From NCBI GenBank assembly GCA_020853405.1, contig JADYYZ010000127.1:1-17110 (forward strand): a DNA stretch of 17,110 nucleotides, read 5' to 3'. The position numbers and the translations under genes are program-made. Source of the DNA: Acetobacteraceae bacterium. GTDB taxonomy: Bacteria; Pseudomonadota; Alphaproteobacteria; Acetobacterales; Acetobacteraceae. The notes under the pieces were generated by a model, which saw only the letters and a list, made by a program, of their open reading frames with translations, searched no databases and had not been told where the DNA came from. Shown here one piece after another: positions 14,723 through 17,110 of this stretch (position 1 is its first letter; each line of letters starts with the position of its first letter).

Positions 14723-15313
14723 CTATCTGGGGCCGCGCCGGCGGTTGAACGCAAGCTCCTTTTCGTCGACCTGCAGGCCGACACTGACCGCGAAGTCACG
14801 CCCGCGCACACCCTCGCCGGTGGGCAGCACGAGCCGTATCTCCTCGCCGGTCAGGCGTGCGGTGGTGCGGTTGGGCGGAAACTCGAACCGCGCCTGGAAC
14901 ACCTGCTTGTCCAGCACCTGGCCCGACTGGTCGGTCACCGCCACGAAATACGGCACGTCGAGCACCCGGGTGCCCGACGCCGGTCCGCGGGTGGCCTGGA
15001 TGGTGATCGCGAGATCGACATTCGTCGCCCGCCGGGAAAGGTCGCAACTGCCCGAAACGCCCACCACCTTGGCATCCATGATCATGTCGGTCAGGTCCTC
15101 GCCGCCGCCTTGGCGGAACCGCGTCAGGTCGGCGGCGTCGGCGAGCAGCCCGACATGCGGGCAGTCGGCGCGCTGCACGATGCGAACCGGCGCCTGGCCG
15201 CGGCTGCCGCGTGGGTCGGCCGACTCGCGCGAGCAGGCGGCAAGCGCCGGGGCGAGCAGCAGCGCCAGCGCCAGCCGGGCGGCCGGGATCCAGGCGTTCG
15301 GGCGCCAGGCCAT
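14723..15313 (-). CDS. Predicted lipoprotein of unknown function
   Basis: A 196-residue protein with a clear lipoprotein signal: positively charged start, hydrophobic stretch at 11-26 and lipobox LAAC with Cys27, followed by Ser28. By the usual +2 rule this favours the outer membrane. The mature part (about 165 residues) contains two further cysteines (CPHVG and SGSCDLSRR) that could form a disulfide, and a beta-strand-rich pattern (DLAITIQATRG, PYFVAVTDQSGQVLDKQVFQARFEF) like an immunoglobulin-like fold. I do not know a named family. ATG 15313 overlaps the stop of a 38-codon upstream ORF (TGATG) and has GGAA about 9 nt upstream. A 226-bp gap separates it from fusA on the same strand. Confidence 0.85.
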   Translation of the reverse strand: MAWRPNAWIPAARLALALLLAPALAACSRESADPRGSRGQAPVRIVQRADCPHVGLLADAADLTRFRQGGGEDLTDMIMDAKVVGVSGSCDLSRRATNVDLAITIQATRGPASGTRVLDVPYFVAVTDQSGQVLDKQVFQARFEFPPNRTTARLTGEEIRLVLPTGEGVRGRDFAVSVGLQVDEKELAFNRRRGPR

Positions 15314-15429
15314 CAGCGGGCGTTCCGTTGCGCGTGCCGGCGGGGCGCTGCAACGGGGCGGGTCTTGCCGGCGGTCGCCGGCAGGTCATCGGTGCCCTTG
15401 CGGGCGATCCTGGGCAGAGCGTCGGCCAT
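15313..15429 (-). CDS. Small basic ORF (38 aa) coupled to the lipoprotein gene
   Basis: The 38-residue product is rich in Arg, Lys, Pro and Ala, with a hydrophilic DDLPATAGKTRP centre and no hydrophobic segment. Two points support it as a gene. GAGGAG lies 3 nt upstream of ATG 15429 (slightly close but strong). Its TGA overlaps the lipoprotein ATG as TGATG, the same coupling used repeatedly elsewhere in this window. It would be either a real small protein or a leader peptide that controls lipoprotein translation. The frame continues upstream to 15501, but that stretch overlaps the ispH control region and is not preferred. No family is recognised. Confidence 0.5.
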   Translation of the reverse strand: MADALPRIARKGTDDLPATAGKTRPVAAPRRHAQRNAR

Positions 15430-15460
15430 CGGCTCCTCGGGGCTGGGGCGGCGGCACCCT

Positions 15461-15499
15461 TTGCGGCCGGGTGCGGGACCGCCATAGTGCGTCGCACCC
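15461..15499 (+). promoter_or_regulatory. Candidate ispH promoter with inverted repeat
   Basis: TTGCGG (15461-15466) and CATAGT (15483-15488), 16 bp apart, form a plausible sigma-70-like promoter for ispH. A 7-bp dyad GGGTGCG (15469-15475) / CGCACCC (15493-15499) brackets the -10 box and could bind a repressor or form a hairpin. Both readings are by eye; GC-rich alphaproteobacterial promoters are weakly conserved. Confidence 0.35.
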
Positions 15500-15519
15500 A
15501 CACGCTACAGGCCCCCGCC

Positions 15520-15561
15520 CATGAACGCCACAACGTGAACGCCACCACGTGAACGCCACCA
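15520..15561 (+). repeat. Three 14-bp tandem repeats at the ispH start
   Basis: Three head-to-tail units: CATGAACGCCACAA (15520-15533), then CGTGAACGCCACCA twice (15534-15547 and 15548-15561). Each unit carries a start codon (ATG 15521, GTG 15535, GTG 15549). Because 14 is not a multiple of 3, the first two starts read Met-Asn-Ala-Thr-Thr and stop at a TGA that overlaps the next unit's GTG (GTGA). The third start is in frame with ispH. Confidence 0.9.
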
Positions 15562-16523
15562 TGCGCAATGCGCCGCCGCCAGGCAGGCCGCCCCTCCATC
15601 TGTTGCTCGCCGGCCCGCGCGGCTTCTGCGCCGGCGTCGACCGCGCGATCAAGGTCGTCGAGGAGGCGCTGGCCCGGTACGGCGCGCCGATCTATGTGCG
15701 CCACGAGATCGTGCACAACCGCTTCGTGGTCGAAAGCCTGGAGGCCAAGGGCGCCATCTTCATCGAGGAGCTGGCCGACGTGCCGGCGGGCGCGCATGTG
15801 GTGTTCTCGGCGCACGGCGTGCCGAAATCGGTGCCGATCGAGGCGAAGGCACGCAACCTGATGGCGCTCGATGCGACCTGCCCGCTGGTCACCAAGGTGC
15901 ACCGCGAGGCGGCCCGCCACCACGCGCGCGGCCGGCACGTGCTGCTGATCGGCCATGCCGGCCATGTCGAGGTGATCGGCACCATGGGCCAGCTGCCGCC
16001 CGGCGCGGTGACGCTGATCGAGGATGCTGTCCAGGCGCGCGCCTTCGAACCGGCCGACCCCGCCAACCTCGCATTCGCCACCCAGACCACGCTGTCGGTC
16101 GACGACACCGCCGAGATCGTCGCCGTGCTGCAGCGCCGCTTCCCGGGCATCGAGGGGCCGAAGCGCGAGGACATCTGCTATGCCACCACCAACCGCCAGG
16201 CCGCGGTGAAGGCGATCGCCGCGCGCTCGGACCTGGTGGTGGTGATCGGTGCGCCGAACAGTTCGAACTCGCTCAGGCTGCGCGAAGTCGCGCTGCGCGC
16301 GGGCGCGCCGCGCGCGGTGCTGATCCGCCGCGCCGGCGAGCTCGCGGGGGTCGATCTGGCGGGCGTCGGCACGCTCGGCCTCAGCGCCGGCGCCAGCGCC
16401 CCGGAAGTGCTGGTCGAGGAGACCATCGCCTGGCTGCGCCTGCGCTTCACGGTTGCGGTCGAGGATGTGGCCGTCACCCGCGAGGACATCACCTTCCGCC
16501 TGCCGGCCTCGCTTTGGGCGTGA
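15561..16523 (+). CDS. ispH: 4-hydroxy-3-methylbut-2-enyl diphosphate reductase (IspH/LytB)
   Basis: A 320-residue cytosolic [4Fe-4S] enzyme making IPP and DMAPP in the last step of the MEP pathway of isoprenoid synthesis. The three cluster cysteines are Cys23 (RGFCAGVDRAI), Cys107 (DATCPLV) and Cys206 (DICYATTNRQ). Substrate-binding residues are visible: His48 in RHEIVHN, His85 in SAHGVP, and GHVEVIGTMGQ with Glu137. In this last motif Val replaces the Pro common in relatives (HPEV). NSSNSLRL near 245 is also typical. ATG 15561 is listed; the in-frame GTG 15549 inside the tandem repeat would add four residues, and neither has a Shine-Dalgarno. It is followed after 13 bp by thrB, a familiar alphaproteobacterial arrangement. 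Confidence 0.96.
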   Translation: MRNAPPPGRPPLHLLLAGPRGFCAGVDRAIKVVEEALARYGAPIYVRHEIVHNRFVVESLEAKGAIFIEELADVPAGAHVVFSAHGVPKSVPIEAKARNLMALDATCPLVTKVHREAARHHARGRHVLLIGHAGHVEVIGTMGQLPPGAVTLIEDAVQARAFEPADPANLAFATQTTLSVDDTAEIVAVLQRRFPGIEGPKREDICYATTNRQAAVKAIAARSDLVVVIGAPNSSNSLRLREVALRAGAPRAVLIRRAGELAGVDLAGVGTLGLSAGASAPEVLVEETIAWLRLRFTVAVEDVAVTREDITFRLPASLWA

Positions 16524-16536
16524 TGCTGAGCCCCTG

Positions 16537-17110
16537 ATGGCGGTCTACACCGAGGTCTCCGACGAGGCGCTGGCCTGCTTCCTCGACGCCTACGCGATCG
16601 GCAGGGCGCTGTCATGCAAGGGCATCGCCGAGGGGGTCGAGAACAGCAACTACCTGCTGCAGACCGATGGCGGCGACCCGGAAGCGGGCGGCGGCCCGCG
16701 CCAGTTCGTGCTGACGCTCTACGAGAAGCGCGTCGACCCCGGCGAGCTCCCCTATTTCCTTGGCCTGATGGAGCATCTCGCCGCCAAGGGCCTGCCGGTG
16801 CCGCTGCCGGTGCGCGGGCGTGACGGCGAGGCGCTGCGCACCCTGTGCGGCCGCCCGGCCGCGATCGCCACCTTCCTTGCCGGGCAGTGGCCGCGAAGGG
16901 TCCGTCCGGAACATCTCGCGCCGCTGGGCGAGGCGCTGGCCCGGCTGCATCTGGCCGGTGCCGACTTCGCGCTGGCGCGGGCCAATGCCCTCGGCCCGGC
17001 CGGCTGGGGGCCGCTGTTCCGCCGCGCCGAGGCGCGTGCCGACGAGGTGTTTCCTGGCCTTGCCGCCGACATCCGGGCCGAGCTTGATGCCGTACTGGCT
17101 GGCTGGCCGA
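16537..17110 (+). CDS. thrB: Homoserine kinase, ThrB type II (3' end outside window)
   Basis: The first 191 residues of an aminoglycoside-phosphotransferase-fold homoserine kinase, which phosphorylates homoserine to O-phosphohomoserine in threonine synthesis. Family marks are MAVYTEVSDEALACFLDAY at the start, GIAEGVENSNYLL (about 30-42), VLTLYEKR with the nucleotide-binding region, ELPYFLGLMEHLAAKGLPVP, and GEALARLHLAGADF. The catalytic loop lies beyond the window edge. ATG 16537 begins at the family-typical N-terminus, 13 bp after the ispH stop, without a strong Shine-Dalgarno, so it is probably co-transcribed with ispH. Full-length members are about 320 residues. Confidence 0.94.
   Translation, partial: MAVYTEVSDEALACFLDAYAIGRALSCKGIAEGVENSNYLLQTDGGDPEAGGGPRQFVLTLYEKRVDPGELPYFLGLMEHLAAKGLPVPLPVRGRDGEALRTLCGRPAAIATFLAGQWPRRVRPEHLAPLGEALARLHLAGADFALARANALGPAGWGPLFRRAEARADEVFPGLAADIRAELDAVLAGWP

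Noticed and set aside
12397..14748. Long plus-strand open frame antisense to fusA
   Set aside because: No domains; repetitive His/Val/Asp/Arg composition; EF-G on the other strand is unambiguous.
14497..14811. N-terminal extension of EF-G upstream of the GTG
   Set aside because: It crosses the hairpin and intergenic region, is Arg/Pro-rich, and makes the protein about 100 residues longer than the family.
15520..15561. CRISPR-like array
   Set aside because: The units are 14 bp, directly abutting with no spacers; this is a simple tandem duplication.

Overview
The window is very GC-rich, densely coded DNA with GC-biased codon use. I infer an alphaproteobacterium, most likely Rhodospirillales/Acetobacteraceae. 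The reasons are the ispH-thrB pair, the TRAP and acyl-CoA gene content, an IS481-type transposase relic, and short TGATG/GTGA gene overlaps. The taxon is an inference; there is no rRNA or other marker here.

Left part (1-2861, + strand): the 3' end of an AbgT-family transporter gene, followed by a complete SLC13/DASS-type permease with two cytoplasmic RCK_C (TrkA_C) domains. These are two unrelated carrier families in tandem.

Central part (2901-10350): two divergent operons around a 141-bp regulatory gap (6540-6680). Leftward is dctP-dctQ-dctM, a tripartite TRAP uptake system, ending in a short-chain dehydrogenase. Rightward is an SCP-x-type thiolase, an AMP-forming acyl-CoA ligase and a protein with two PPC (DUF296) domains. 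Together they read as a catabolic locus: import of an organic acid, activation to a CoA ester, oxidation and thiolysis. The substrate cannot be read from sequence. The PPC protein is the least understood member.

Scar and M24 gene (10351-12011): a decayed IS481-family transposase C-terminus, with reading-frame breaks and a perfect 20-bp palindrome, runs up to the start of a creatinase/ectoine-hydrolase-like M24 gene. That gene lacks the usual metal ligands.

Right part (12073-17110) looks like housekeeping chromosome. Leftward are a 38-codon basic small ORF, a lipoprotein, an EF-G gene with a GTG start (outside any str operon) and a 102-aa unknown. Rightward are ispH (isoprenoid precursor synthesis) and the 5' part of thrB (homoserine kinase). 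The ispH start is preceded by three 14-bp tandem repeats that create overlapping five-codon mini-ORFs.

I saw no rRNA, tRNA, CRISPR array, intact insertion sequence or replication origin. The most distinctive signals are the PPC protein coupled to a thiolase/CoA-ligase pair, the repeat-generated mini-ORFs before ispH, and the IS relic next to the M24 gene.
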